Of a stretch of DNA of 64,000 bases, positions 37,874 through 47,299 are shown piece by piece. The DNA lies in assembly GCA_963841415.1 (NCBI GenBank), contig CAWJCN010000001.1, forward strand, positions 124,001 through 188,000. Reading direction: 5' to 3'. The DNA is from DASUAS01 sp963841415 (GTDB lineage: Bacteria > Actinomycetota > Acidimicrobiia > IMCC26256 > DASPTH01). The notes below the pieces were generated by a model. That model was not told the DNA's origin, made no database searches, and saw only the letters and a list, made by a program, of their open reading frames with translations. Position 1 is the stretch's first letter, and every line of letters begins with the position of its first letter. The position numbers and the translations under genes were made by a program.

Positions 37874-38656
37874 ATGCTCATGCGAGACACCGCTGAACTG
37901 TTCGATCTCACCGGGAAGGTGATGATCGTCACCGGATCGACGAAGGGCATCGGTCGGGCGATGGTCGAGGGCATGGCGCGCGCCGGCGCGTCAGTCGTCG
38001 TCAGCAGCCGCAAGCAGGATCTCTGCGAGGAGGTGGCCAAGGAGGTCGCGAACGCCACTGGCGCCGAGGTGCTCGGCCTCGCGTGCCACGTGGGCGAGTG
38101 GGACGCGATCCCCGGCTTCGTCGACGGAGTGCTCCAGCGCTTCGGGCGCATCGACGGACTCGTGAACAACGCCGGCATCAATCCGGCGCGCGTCGGTCCG
38201 GGCGACATGACGTTGGACTACTGGCGCAAGGTGTTCTCGGTGAACGTGGAGGGACCGCTGCGCACCAGCCAGTGCGTGCTCCCCGCGATGCGTGAGCAGG
38301 GCGGTGGGAGCATCGTGAACATCGGCACGATGGCCGCGTACTCCGGTGGTGCCAACATCTGCGCCTACGGCTCGTCGAAGGCGGCGCTGCTGAACCTCAC
38401 CAAGAGCATGGCCATGGACTGGGCGCAGTGGAACGTGCGCGTGAACATGCTCTCGCCGGGGCCGTTCATGAGCGAGATGATGGAGGGCGGCGCGAAGACG
38501 CAGCCCGGTTTCCTCGATCTGGTCGCTGGTGGCACGTTCCTGAAGCGCATCGCCGATCCGCAGGAGATCGTCGGGCCGGTCTGCTACCTCGTGAGCGACG
38601 CGTCGACGTTCGTCACCGGCGACGATCTGTCCGTCTCCGGGGGGATGATGAAGTGA
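37874..38656 (+). CDS. short-chain dehydrogenase/reductase (SDR)
   Basis: This is a 260-aa classical SDR: TGSTKGIGRA cofactor loop, VVSSRKQD (an Arg after strand 2, suggesting NADP), NNAGIN, and the active-site Ser region IVNIGTMAAYSG with YGSSK. Two ATGs (37874, 37880) are possible starts; a GTG further up would add a non-conserved leader. Its stop overlaps the GTG of the next amidohydrolase gene (GTGA). It heads an operon SDR-amidohydrolase-SnoaL-TetR. Confidence 0.87.
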   Translation: MLMRDTAELFDLTGKVMIVTGSTKGIGRAMVEGMARAGASVVVSSRKQDLCEEVAKEVANATGAEVLGLACHVGEWDAIPGFVDGVLQRFGRIDGLVNNAGINPARVGPGDMTLDYWRKVFSVNVEGPLRTSQCVLPAMREQGGGSIVNIGTMAAYSGGANICAYGSSKAALLNLTKSMAMDWAQWNVRVNMLSPGPFMSEMMEGGAKTQPGFLDLVAGGTFLKRIADPQEIVGPVCYLVSDASTFVTGDDLSVSGGMMK

Positions 38657-39849
38657 GTGACGACGTGTTGATCGTCGACGTCGATGCGCACTTCGAACCT
38701 GCGGCCGATTGGCTCGACGAGTTCCCGACGCTGAAGGCCGAGCTTCCCGAGCTGCTGCCCGACACCGACCCGCGCTTTCGCATGGACAGCGGCGAGATGT
38801 TCGCCTACTTCGTCTCCGACGACCTGCTGCGCAACGTGCCCCGCGAACAGCGCATGCCGATCGACCAGTTGACCACGCCCGTGATGCAGCTGATGTTCGA
38901 CCCAGACCGCCCTGAGGGCGTCGGCTATCCCGGCTCCGACCAGTTCAAGGCCATGAGCGACCCGGCGGCGCGCGTCGCCTGGATGGACGCCACCGGCATC
39001 TCATTCCAACATGTCATCTCTGGCGCCGGCTACACCCTGGCGCGCGCGATCGAGGACCCGACGCTCAGCCGCCGCGCGCTCGAGGCAGTGAACACCTGGA
39101 TGACCGACGCAGCGGCCGACCATATCGATCGGTTGCGGCCCGTCACGTCATTGCGCTTCGACGACCTCGATTGGGTCGTCGCCGAGCTCACGCGCATGCG
39201 CGAGCGGGGGAGCCGCGCGTTTCTGGTATCGGCGGAACCCGCGGGCGGTGTCCCACCGATGCATCCCGACTTCGACAAGGTGTGGGCCGCGGCAACCGAT
39301 CTCGGGATGATTGCTCACCTCCACGTCGGGATGAACCCGGGGCTCTTCCATCCTGCGTGGGCCAACACCGACGACCCGGGCTTGATCCGCCTGATCTCCC
39401 TGCAGAATCCCCACCACAGCGCACAGGTGTTCCTGACCGCGGTGGTGTTCGGTGGCGTGTTCGAGCGTCACCCGAACCTCACTGTGTTGGTGTCCGAGCT
39501 GGGCATCGACTGGTTTCCCGGTTGGGTCGACAAGGTCGATGGCATGGCGGCGCCCGGTGTCAGTCCGCTGGTGGTCGGCGACTACCGCTGGCCGCTGTCG
39601 CCGCGCGAGTACGTCGAGCGCAACGTGCGCATCTCGCCGATCCCCGCGCCGCACGAGTCGCCTCTCTCGCTGATGGAGCGCGTCCCAGGGGTGGCGGTCT
39701 TCTCGTCGGACTACCCGCACTACGAAGGTAACCCCGACCCGCTTGCGTACTACGAGCAGGAACTGGCCGCGCTTGACGACACCGTTCGTACGCGCTTCCT
39801 CGGCACCGCGATCGCCGAGTCCTACGCCCGCATGGGCGACCCCGTCTGA
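38653..39849 (+). CDS. amidohydrolase family (Amidohydro_2) metal-dependent hydrolase
   Basis: This is a 398-aa TIM-barrel hydrolase/decarboxylase of the amidohydrolase-2 (ACMSD-like) group. The N-terminal motif is DVDAHFEP (D-x-D-x-H rather than H-x-H). Later ligands are AHLHVGMN and the conserved FSSDYPHYEG with the catalytic Asp. The GTG at 38653 overlaps the SDR stop. A similar but disrupted copy lies at 40811-41983. Family members act on aromatic acids or cyclic amides. Confidence 0.87.
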   Translation: MSDDVLIVDVDAHFEPAADWLDEFPTLKAELPELLPDTDPRFRMDSGEMFAYFVSDDLLRNVPREQRMPIDQLTTPVMQLMFDPDRPEGVGYPGSDQFKAMSDPAARVAWMDATGISFQHVISGAGYTLARAIEDPTLSRRALEAVNTWMTDAAADHIDRLRPVTSLRFDDLDWVVAELTRMRERGSRAFLVSAEPAGGVPPMHPDFDKVWAAATDLGMIAHLHVGMNPGLFHPAWANTDDPGLIRLISLQNPHHSAQVFLTAVVFGGVFERHPNLTVLVSELGIDWFPGWVDKVDGMAAPGVSPLVVGDYRWPLSPREYVERNVRISPIPAPHESPLSLMERVPGVAVFSSDYPHYEGNPDPLAYYEQELAALDDTVRTRFLGTAIAESYARMGDPV

Positions 39850-39859
39850 GGAGTACGCA

Positions 39860-40168
39860 GTGATCGAACCGGCCCAGCTGCAGGACCTCGTCGCCCGATG
39901 GTGGTGGAACTACGACGAGGGAAACTTCGACGTGCTCGCGAGCCTGCTCACCGACGACGTGCACTTCTCGTGCCGGACCGACTCCGGAACGACTGACTAC
40001 GAGGAGTTCGTACGCGCCGACTACTCCGGGCGAGACGCGGTGATGACTTGGCAGAAGGACCACCGGTTGCACAGCCCGTATCCGCTTCGCCACAACGGCA
40101 CCAACGTGCACATCGTCGAGCAACGCGACCACGAGGCGAGCGAGTCGAAGTCCTTCAACGAGCGGTGA
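39860..40168 (+). CDS. SnoaL/NTF2-like protein, apparently C-terminally short
   Basis: This is a 102-aa protein of the SnoaL-like fold (DLVARWWWNYDEGNFDVLASLLTDDVHFSCRTDSG...). Usual members reach ~140 aa; this one stops after strand NGTNVHIVEQRDHEAS, so the last strands are missing. The GTG at 39860 has GAGGAG upstream. It overlaps the following TetR gene at a GTGA. The gene may be truncated, with the tail replaced by the regulator. Confidence 0.65.
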   Translation: MIEPAQLQDLVARWWWNYDEGNFDVLASLLTDDVHFSCRTDSGTTDYEEFVRADYSGRDAVMTWQKDHRLHSPYPLRHNGTNVHIVEQRDHEASESKSFNER

Positions 40169-40779
40169 CCGTGGATACGATGCGCTCGATGGCGGAGCCA
40201 CTCACGCAAAAGGCGCGGACAACCCGGGCCGCACTCGTGCGCTCCGCGTACGACCTCTTCATCGAGCGAGGCTACGGCGCCGTTTCGGTTCGTGACCTGG
40301 GTCGCCGAACGCACGTCACCAGCGGCGCGATCTACGGCCACTTCCGCAATAAGGCAGACCTGCTGGTCGCGGCAATCGCTGACCACATCGACCGTGACCT
40401 CTATCTCAAGGGCAACGGCAACGACACCCTCCGGATCTACATGCACCGGCAGTGGAAGTCCTATCGCTCCCGTGCCGGACTGCGGGCGCTGATGGTGGAA
40501 GCTGCGGCCGCGGCGCGCATCGATCCCGAGGTCGAGCGCCAGATGCATGAGCTCCAGACCACCAAGCTCGCGGAGTGGAAAGCGATCTACCGCGAGCTTC
40601 AGGAGCGTGAGGGCTTCGACCCCTCGGTCGACATGGATGCTGTCGTCACGATGCTGTGGGCCACCGAGCTCGGGCTCGGCCTCCTGGAAGCGTGGGACGT
40701 AGCGCTCCCGAAGCCAGCAATCTGGGCAGCAGCAGTCGATCGGATCATCAGGTCGCTGGAGATCGATACGGGTCGCTGA
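40165..40779 (+). CDS. TetR-family transcriptional regulator
   Basis: This is a TetR repressor of about 204 aa with the N-terminal HTH (ALVRSAYDLFIERGYGAVSVRDLGRRTHVTSGAIYGHFRNKADL) and a helical ligand-binding C-terminus. The GTG at 40165 overlaps the SnoaL stop; an ATG at 40180 would also work. It is cotranscribed with SDR, amidohydrolase and SnoaL genes, so it probably regulates this set. Confidence 0.86.
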   Translation: MTVDTMRSMAEPLTQKARTTRAALVRSAYDLFIERGYGAVSVRDLGRRTHVTSGAIYGHFRNKADLLVAAIADHIDRDLYLKGNGNDTLRIYMHRQWKSYRSRAGLRALMVEAAAAARIDPEVERQMHELQTTKLAEWKAIYRELQEREGFDPSVDMDAVVTMLWATELGLGLLEAWDVALPKPAIWAAAVDRIIRSLEIDTGR

Positions 40780-40810
40780 CGTCTGAGCGCGTTGGGAGAG
40801 GGGAGCGGAC

Positions 40811-41983
40811 ATGACCGTCATCGATGTGGACTCGCATTTCGAGCCGGGTCGTGCGTGGCTCGACTCGTACCCCGAGCTTCGAGGTCGACTGCCGGAGTTC
40901 GACACGGCGGAGGTCACCACCAAGATCGTCGCGGGCGACATCCTCGCAGGGGTGCGCCGCGAGGACTGGCCGTCGTGGGAGCAACTCCTGCCCCCGGGAA
41001 TCGCAGCCATCGCCGGGACCGGTGAGAAGCCCGACGACTACGGCTACGAGGGCTCGTCGATGCACGATGCCACGTCGGCGCAGTCCCGTGTCGCATGGCT
41101 CGATGAGAACGGGATCGATCTCGAGTCGGTGATCTGCCTCGAGGGGATGCTCAACTCCCGCTTCCTCGATGATCGCGACCTCGCCAGGGAGGTCATCCAC
41201 GCCAGCAATTCATGACTCGCGGACGCGGTTGACGGGTTCACGCAACGGTTGCTGCCGGTCACGTGCATCGACTTTGGTGACGTGCGCAAGGCGATCGGCG
41301 AGCTCGAGCGCATGCGTGCGCGGGGGAGTCGCGCGTTCTTGATCGGCACGGTGCCGGTGCCCGGCGTGCCGATCATGCATCCGCAGTTCGACCCCATCTG
41401 GTCGGCCGCGACCGACCTCGGGATGATCGCTCTGCTGCACGTCGGCTACCAGCCGGCGAGCTTTGACCCTGCATGGGCCAACACCGCCGGCGACATGATG
41501 TTGCTCCGTCAGCTCGGAGTGTCACAGGGACACCAGTCGGTTGAGCTCATGCTGAACGGCCTGATCTTCGGCGGCACGTTCGACCGCCATCCGACGCTCA
41601 CCGTGCTGATCGCCGAGTGCGGTCTCCATTGGTTCGAGGGAACCGTCGAGCACATGGACTCACGCGACGCCCGCACGCAGCCGGAGGCCCGCCTCTACAT
41701 GGGCGAATACCCATTCGACCTTTCGCCGTCCGAGTTCGTCCGTCGCAACGTGCGCGTCACCCCGCTGCCGCGTCTGCACCAGTCGCCGGTGCGGCTGCTC
41801 GAGCGCTATCCCGAGTGCGTGGTGTTCTCGTCCGACTACAACCACAACGAGGGAAGTGGCACACCGACCTCGTACTACGAGGCATTGCTCGCGGACGAGA
41901 GGCCGGAGGTTGTCGCGGGATTCTTCGGTGCCAACATCGCGAAGAGCTATGACGTCATGGGCGATCCGCTGCCTGTGCCGTAG
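40811..41983 (+). pseudogene. second amidohydrolase (Amidohydro_2), interrupted by an in-frame TGA
   Basis: This paralogue of the 38653 gene (~390 codons) starts MTVIDVDSHFEPGRAWLD and ends FSSDYNHNEG...KSYDVMGDP. An in-frame TGA at 41213-41215 splits it. By alignment with the intact copy (NTWMTDAAAD against SNS-stop-LADAVDG) the stop sits where the paralogue has Trp, so TGG to TGA is the simplest change. Everything after the stop remains open in the same frame. It could be a real nonsense mutation or a base error. Selenocysteine is unlikely because the site is not catalytic. Confidence 0.82.
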
Positions 41984-41988
41984 CGTCG

Positions 41989-42561
41989 TCAGGGAACGAT
42001 GGGGAAGAGCACTCGCACCGCCTGGTCGAGCACCCGCCACACCTCCGCCGCGTCATGCGCGTCGTCGTTCATCCACTGAACGATCGCGCTGTTCATGACG
42101 TGGCCGAGCGTCTCGATCACCAGCAGCCGCTCAGGAATGTCGGCATCACCGATTGCTTCGTCGATGAGGTCGACGTAGGTGCGGTGCACGGAAGCGCGGC
42201 TGTCGAGCACGTCGGGGGTCAACGCGTAGAACGCGCGCATCGCCGTGAGCGTGCGCACCGGGTCGCGATCCAGGGTGTTGACATATCGCCGCAGGACCGT
42301 CCGAACGCGTGCCGCCGCGGTACCGCCCCGAGGTGGCCGGCGATGCAGTTCCTCTCGAAGCTTGGCCATGCCTTCCGCGTGCGCCTCGGCGATGAGCTGG
42401 TCCTTCGATCCACCAAGTTGATAGATCGAGGTGAGCGACATGCGCGTCAAACGGGCGAGCTCGCGCATCGATACCGCTTCGTAGCCCTGCGCCGCGAGCT
42501 CGCGGGTCGCGCCCAGGAGTCGCTCGTAGCGGGGGTCGACGCGGCGATCATCCTCGTGCAA
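41989..42561 (-). CDS. TetR-family transcriptional regulator
   Basis: This is a 190-aa TetR protein with HTH LLGATRELAAQGYEAVSMRELARLTRMSLTSIYQLGGSKDQLIA and a variable C-terminal sensor domain. A TTG at 42561 is the only suitable start. It is divergent from the VOC-luciferase-like pair and likely represses it, and itself, through the palindrome at 42583-42596. Confidence 0.83.
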   Translation of the reverse strand: MHEDDRRVDPRYERLLGATRELAAQGYEAVSMRELARLTRMSLTSIYQLGGSKDQLIAEAHAEGMAKLREELHRRPPRGGTAAARVRTVLRRYVNTLDRDPVRTLTAMRAFYALTPDVLDSRASVHRTYVDLIDEAIGDADIPERLLVIETLGHVMNSAIVQWMNDDAHDAAEVWRVLDQAVRVLFPIVP

Positions 42562-42582
42562 GTGGGCTCTTTCAGTTGCGTC

Positions 42583-42596
42583 AGTAACGTGTTACT
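42583..42596. promoter_or_regulatory. TetR-type operator overlapping a divergent promoter
   Basis: AGTAACGTGTTACT has 6-bp perfect inverted arms (AGTAAC/GTTACT). It overlaps TGTTACTCT (42590-42598), an extended -10-like box for the VOC gene, so a bound repressor would occlude the promoter. It lies 21 bp from the TetR start. Confidence 0.55.
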
Positions 42597-42635
42597 CTAC
42601 CGGCCGCCGGCCGGTCCAGCTCGATCTCTGCACGG

Positions 42636-42652
42636 GCTGGGTTCGAACCAGC
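42636..42652. promoter_or_regulatory. palindromic hairpin, tRNA T-arm-like
   Basis: GCTGGGTTCGAACCAGC has 5-bp arms round a TTCGAA centre. On the minus strand it matches a tRNA T-arm (5-bp stem, TTCGAAC loop), but no acceptor, D or anticodon arm can be folded round it. It may be an operator, a leader hairpin of the VOC transcript or a tRNA relic. Confidence 0.3.
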
Positions 42653-42672
42653 GGCGACGTCAGGAGCGGCGA

Positions 42673-43182
42673 GTGGCGATCAAGACCACCGGTATCGATC
42701 ACATCCACGTTCTCGTGCCGAATCTCGACGAGTTCCTCGACCTCTTCGATCGCCTGTTCGAGAGTGAGCACACGATCCAGAGTGAGATCGAGAGCGTGCA
42801 GGGATACAACTCGACGTTGCGCTTCAGGAGTGCGACATCAACACCGTTCCTGGACGTGTTCGAACCGGCAACCGACGACGGCATCGTCGCTCGTGAGTTC
42901 GCGCGCAACGGCGCGGGCCTCTCGGTGCTCTCGTTCGGCGTCGAGGACATCGAGGATTCGACGGCACACGCCGAGTCGTGCGGACTGCGTGTGGTGTCAC
43001 GGCTCGGATTTCCCGGCGTCATGAGTCAGGTGCAGTTCCACCCCGCGGACACGTTCGGATTCCAGCTCGAGTTCGTCGAGTACGAGCCCGGAGCTGAAGA
43101 ACGGATTGCGGAGATCCAACGGCGCAAGTCGGCAGGCGAACCGGTCGAAGGATTGCGCCTTCGCGCGAGGAGAGGGCAATGA
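42673..43182 (+). CDS. VOC-family protein
   Basis: This is a 169-aa VOC protein beginning TTGIDHIHVLVPNLDEFLDLFDRLF, with two beta-alpha-beta modules and FGFQLEFVEYEPG near the end. It resembles methylmalonyl-CoA-epimerase or dioxygenase-type VOC proteins. The GTG at 42673 follows CAGGAGCGG. It overlaps the following luciferase-like gene (ATGA), so the two are coupled. Confidence 0.82.
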   Translation: MAIKTTGIDHIHVLVPNLDEFLDLFDRLFESEHTIQSEIESVQGYNSTLRFRSATSTPFLDVFEPATDDGIVAREFARNGAGLSVLSFGVEDIEDSTAHAESCGLRVVSRLGFPGVMSQVQFHPADTFGFQLEFVEYEPGAEERIAEIQRRKSAGEPVEGLRLRARRGQ

Positions 43183-44240
43183 GCGAATCGTCGGCGACGG
43201 TGAACCAGCGGACGCGACCCAAGCTGGTGTTGAACTTCGATCTTCGCCACCCCGCGCAGCTCGGCGCGAACGGCTCCAACACGTACGCCGCGGCACTCGA
43301 CATCATCGCTTGGGCCGACGATCTCGGCTTTGAGCGCGTCGGCTTCGGCGAGCATCACCAATCGACTGACGGCTACGTGTCGTGTCCACTTGTCTTCGCC
43401 GCCGCAGCAGGCGCGATCACCAACCGCATCCGCATTCGTATCTCCATCTTGCTCGCACTGCTCTACGACCCACTCCGCCTCGCCGAAGAAGTCGCCGTCA
43501 CGGACCTCTGCACCCAGGGTCGCCTCGATCTCGCACTGGGCGTCGGCTACGTCGAAGACGACTTCATCGCCTTCGGGGCCGACTACCACCGTCGCGGCCG
43601 AAACCTCGAGGAACTGGTTCCGTTCCTGCGGCATGCGTGGACCGGAGAGCCCTTCGAGCACCGAGGCACGACCGTGCGAGCGACCCCCAGACCGCGACAG
43701 GATCCCATGCCTATCTATCTCGGCGGCGGAGCGTCGCGCCGGAGCATCGCCCGCGCCGCCCGCATTGCTGATGGCTTCTTCCCGCCCGGCATGGCTGGGC
43801 CCTGGGAGGCCTATCGCAACGCGTGCCACGAGGTGGGAAAAGCCGACCCCGGGCCGTGGGTGGCCAGAGGGCCGATCTTCCTCTGGGTCACGACCGACGA
43901 CAAGGATGAGGTGTGGGAGTGGCTCGCACCCCATATCCGCCACCAGATCGACTCGTACGGACAATGGACACGAGCCGGGCTCGGGAAGGCGACGGGGCCG
44001 TACATCCCGACGGGCGATCTCGACAGCCTCAAACAAGATGGCGCCTACCAGGTGCTCACGCCTGACGAAGTGGTCGAACTCGCCCTCCAACTCGGCGCCG
44101 ATGGAGAACTCCACCTCAATCCGCTCCTCGCCGGCATCAATCCAGAAGCGGCTTGGACGATGTTGCGGACGTTTGAGGCGGAGGTTCTTCCCCACATCGG
44201 CGCTTCCGGCGCGCGCATGCCCCTCCCGTCCGGCGCGTAG
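43179..44240 (+). CDS. LLM-class flavin-dependent oxidoreductase (luciferase-like monooxygenase)
   Basis: This is a 353-aa bacterial-luciferase-fold enzyme using FMNH2 or F420H2. Typical stretches are ADDLGFERVGFGEHHQS, LLALLYDPLRLAEEVAVTDLCTQGRLDLALGVGY and PMPIYLGGGASRRSIARAAR. Actinobacterial members often use F420, but the cofactor is not decidable here. Paired with a VOC gene by overlap, it may oxidise a small ketone or terpenoid. Confidence 0.87.
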   Translation: MSESSATVNQRTRPKLVLNFDLRHPAQLGANGSNTYAAALDIIAWADDLGFERVGFGEHHQSTDGYVSCPLVFAAAAGAITNRIRIRISILLALLYDPLRLAEEVAVTDLCTQGRLDLALGVGYVEDDFIAFGADYHRRGRNLEELVPFLRHAWTGEPFEHRGTTVRATPRPRQDPMPIYLGGGASRRSIARAARIADGFFPPGMAGPWEAYRNACHEVGKADPGPWVARGPIFLWVTTDDKDEVWEWLAPHIRHQIDSYGQWTRAGLGKATGPYIPTGDLDSLKQDGAYQVLTPDEVVELALQLGADGELHLNPLLAGINPEAAWTMLRTFEAEVLPHIGASGARMPLPSGA

Positions 44241-44323
44241 GCCATGCACTAGCGCTGATTGCTCGGGCACAGAGAGCGGCGGCATTGTCGGTGAAGAAGA
44301 CTTCCTTCTCTACTCTCTCACCT

Positions 44324-46355
44324 ATGCCGGGACCAGGCGGGGAGGCCGTGGCCGACGTCCTTGTCATCGGTGCCGGAGTCTCGGGTGCCGTCGTCGCGAA
44401 GCGGCTGGCGGAAGCTGGGATGTCGGTGGTCTGCCTGGAACAGGGTGACTGGCCCGACCGTGCCGACTATCCGGGTTCCACACCGGAATGGGAACTGCGC
44501 AGTGCGAAGCAATGGTCGAGCTCGCCGCACGTGCGTCGCGGTCGCGCCGACTACCCGCTCGACCTCGGCTCGTCGGACTTCGGAGTGCTCAACTTCAACG
44601 GCGTCGGTGGCGGCAGCGTCCTGTACAACGCGCAGTGGCCGCGGATGCTGCCGGACGATTTCCGGGTGCGCAGCATCGACGGCGTCGCCGATGACTGGCC
44701 GATCCGCTACGCAGACCTGCAGCCGTACTACGAGGCGACGGACCGCGACTTCGGGGTGTCCGGCCTCGGCGGCAATCCCAGGTATCCGCTGGGGGAGGAC
44801 CCGCCTTTGCCGCCGCCGCCTATCGGCCCGCTCGGGCTCCGCGTCGCGTGCCCACGCCCGGCTGGGATGGCACTGGTGGCCGCTGCCGAACGCCATCGTC
44901 TCGTCCAGCTATGACGGCCGGAACCCGTGTGTCCAGCGAGGCTCGTGCGGCTCGGGCTGCAACGAGGGCGCCAAGGCGTCGACCGACGTCACGCATTGGC
45001 CGAAGGTGCAGCAGCTCGGGGGTCGCGTGATCACCGGCGCGACCGTGCGGCGCCTCCTCACCGACGAGCACGGTCTTGCATGTGGAGCCGAGTGGATCGA
45101 TCGCGATGGGCGAGCTCACGTCCAGGCCGCGAACGTCGTGGTGTGCGCGGCAAACGCCATCGGGACGGCGCGACTGCTACTCGCATCCGCCGACGACGGT
45201 CTCGCCAACTCGTCGGGACTGGTCGGGCGCAACCTCATGCTTCACCCCCTCGTCTCGGTCGTCGGCCTCTTCGACGAGCCGCTCGAAGGATGGCGCGCGC
45301 ACGCCGGCGGGCTGATCCAAAGCCTCGAATTCGCGAGGAGCGAACCAAACCGCGGTTTCGTGCGCGGTGCGACGTGGGCGCTCGGCTCGGCGGGCGGGCC
45401 GCTCCGCGCCGCCTTCGCTCCCGATGGCCACGGCCGTTGGGGGGAGGAACATCACGCCAACGTTCGCCAGCGGCTGGGCCGGACCGCGAGCTGGGTGATC
45501 ATCGCCGAAGACCTCCCCGACCCCAGCAACCGCGTCGAGCTCTCCTCGACGCTGACCGATCACGTCGGCCTGCCCGTGCCCTGCATCACCTACCGGCTGG
45601 GCGAGAACACCCGCCTGCTGATGGGCTGGCAGGTGGAACGCGCGCGCGAGTCGCTCGCCGTTGCGGGCGCGTGGCAGTTGGATGTGGTGCGCCACGCCGC
45701 CAACGGTCATTTCATGGGCACCGCCCGGATGGGAACCGACTCGAAGACCTCGGTGGTCGATCCCTGGTGCGTCGCGCACGACGTGCCCAACCTGCTGGTC
45801 GTCGACGGCAGCGTGTTCGTCACCGCAGGCTCGGCAAATCCCACGAGCACGATTGCCGCCGTCGCGCTGCGCGCGGCGGATCGGCTCGTCGAACACCGCG
45901 ACGAAGTGCCGGTACCGTCGCACCATCGCGTCGTCGCGTTCTCGGTACCGTCGCCGTCGCCGGTTTTGCCAGCCGACGTGCCCGATCCGGTGCAGTTACC
46001 TACCCCGACAGAACGGGCTGTGCTCCGGACCGTGGTCGACGAATTGGTCCCCGCTGCCGCCGAGATGCCGAGCGCGTCGGAGGTGGGTGTCTGCGAGCAG
46101 CTCCTCGATCGCGTGCTATCGGCTCGCCCGGATCTCGCGGCGCCACTGCGTGAAGCCATCGCCGCGCTACCCGGAGACGCGACTGGTGACCCGCGCTTCG
46201 CCACGCTCCGTTACGTCGTCGCTGCCGCGTACTACCTCGCGGCGGGCGTGCATGATGCCCTCGGCTACCACCCCGAGCCGGCGACGCCGGTGCGACCACT
46301 CGAGTTCCCCGAATACGTCGAAGAGGGATTGCTCGATCACTTGCTCGAGGCTTGA
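44324..46355 (+). pseudogene. GMC oxidoreductase fused to gluconate 2-dehydrogenase subunit-3-like domain, frameshifted
   Basis: This is a flavoprotein of about 677 codons. The N-terminus has the FAD dinucleotide motif VIGAGVSGAVVAKRLAEAG and FNGVGGGSVLYNAQWPR in one frame up to about 44845. From there AHARLGWHWWPLPNA onward continues in the next frame, including the GMC C-terminus (GHFMGTARMG, VVDGSVFVTAGSANPTSTI with the catalytic His). About 150 residues resembling gluconate 2-dehydrogenase subunit 3 follow (TERAVLRTVVDELVPAA...). Deleting one base near 44838-44852 would restore the frame. Start ATG 44324 (GTG 44348 also possible). Sugar or alcohol oxidation is inferred. Confidence 0.82.
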
Positions 46356-46419
46356 TGGACGACTACGTGCTGTACAGCGCCACTGACCGGGCCTTCGCCG
46401 GGCGAGGGGTGAAAGAGGC

Positions 46420-47124
46420 TTGATCCTCTGCAGCGGCACGCTCGGGGCGATCCCGTTCGTGGTGAAGGCCCGCGCCGCGGCGCTCGCCGGCTACGAAGGC
46501 ATCTCCATCTACACACACGAGTACGAGCCTGGCGTCCGGTCTGTGCTCGACGATCTCGGCCTGTCGGTCGCCGAGGTCGACGGACCGACGGCGTGGTTAC
46601 CCGGACACCCGGGTGTCGATCCAGCACGTGCCATCGAGATCGCGCACGATGTAGGTGCACGCTCGATCTCCGTCTTCGTTCGCGGTGCAGAGGCACCTGA
46701 CCCCGCGCTCGCGGGGGACGCCCTCGCAGCGTTCTGCCGCGCTGCAGACCCGCTCGTGGTGCACATCGAGCCCTTCGCATGGTCAACCGTCGCGTCGCTC
46801 TCAGCCGCGGCCGACATCGTGGAGCGGGCGGCCGAGCACAACGCCGGCATCATCCTCGACACGTGGCACCTCGCACGTGGCCCCGATGCCGGTCGGCTCT
46901 CGTCGGTCGACCGCATCGTGGCCGTCCAGGTGTCAGACCCGACGCCGCAGCCTTGGTCGTCGGTGCGCGACGAGTGCATGCACGGCCGTCTCCCGCCTGG
47001 GCCGTTCACCGATTCGATTCTGCGACAACTCCCGCAACTGCCCGTCGAGGTCGAGGTGTTCGCCGACGATTTCATTGGTCGCGATCCCGTGGACGTTGCG
47101 CGCAGCGTGAAATCGAACTGGTGA
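46420..47124 (+). CDS. sugar phosphate isomerase/epimerase-like TIM-barrel protein
   Basis: This is a 234-aa xylose-isomerase-like barrel (AP-endonuclease family 2). Metal-site residues include the Glu in VHIEPFAW, the Asp/His in LDTWHLARG, the Asp in VQVSDPT and the Glu in VEVEVFAD. A TTG start at 46420 follows GAAAGAGG. A 22-codon open frame (46355-46423) lies between this and the GMC gene and looks like a remnant. Substrates of this family are keto-sugars, inositols or hydroxypyruvate. Confidence 0.78.
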   Translation: MILCSGTLGAIPFVVKARAAALAGYEGISIYTHEYEPGVRSVLDDLGLSVAEVDGPTAWLPGHPGVDPARAIEIAHDVGARSISVFVRGAEAPDPALAGDALAAFCRAADPLVVHIEPFAWSTVASLSAAADIVERAAEHNAGIILDTWHLARGPDAGRLSSVDRIVAVQVSDPTPQPWSSVRDECMHGRLPPGPFTDSILRQLPQLPVEVEVFADDFIGRDPVDVARSVKSNW

Positions 47125-47299
47125 CGGCGCTGGTCTTGCCCGCTGAACACGTCTCAACCGGCTCGCGTGACGAGGCAGACAGAGGCGGCTCACCCAACCC
47201 CTACGTCGGGAGCCACTCACCACACGCGACAGCACGAGTGGGGAGGGGTCTGCTGCGCAACGTGAGCGACCGACTCGACGCGCCTCGCGAGTGCTCGAC

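Noticed and set aside
41213..41215. Selenocysteine at the in-frame TGA
   Set aside because: The aligned residue is Trp, not Cys, the site is not catalytic, and no SECIS-like hairpin is apparent downstream.
42636..42652. A tRNA gene at the T-arm-like hairpin
   Set aside because: No anticodon, D-arm or acceptor pairing can be built on either strand.
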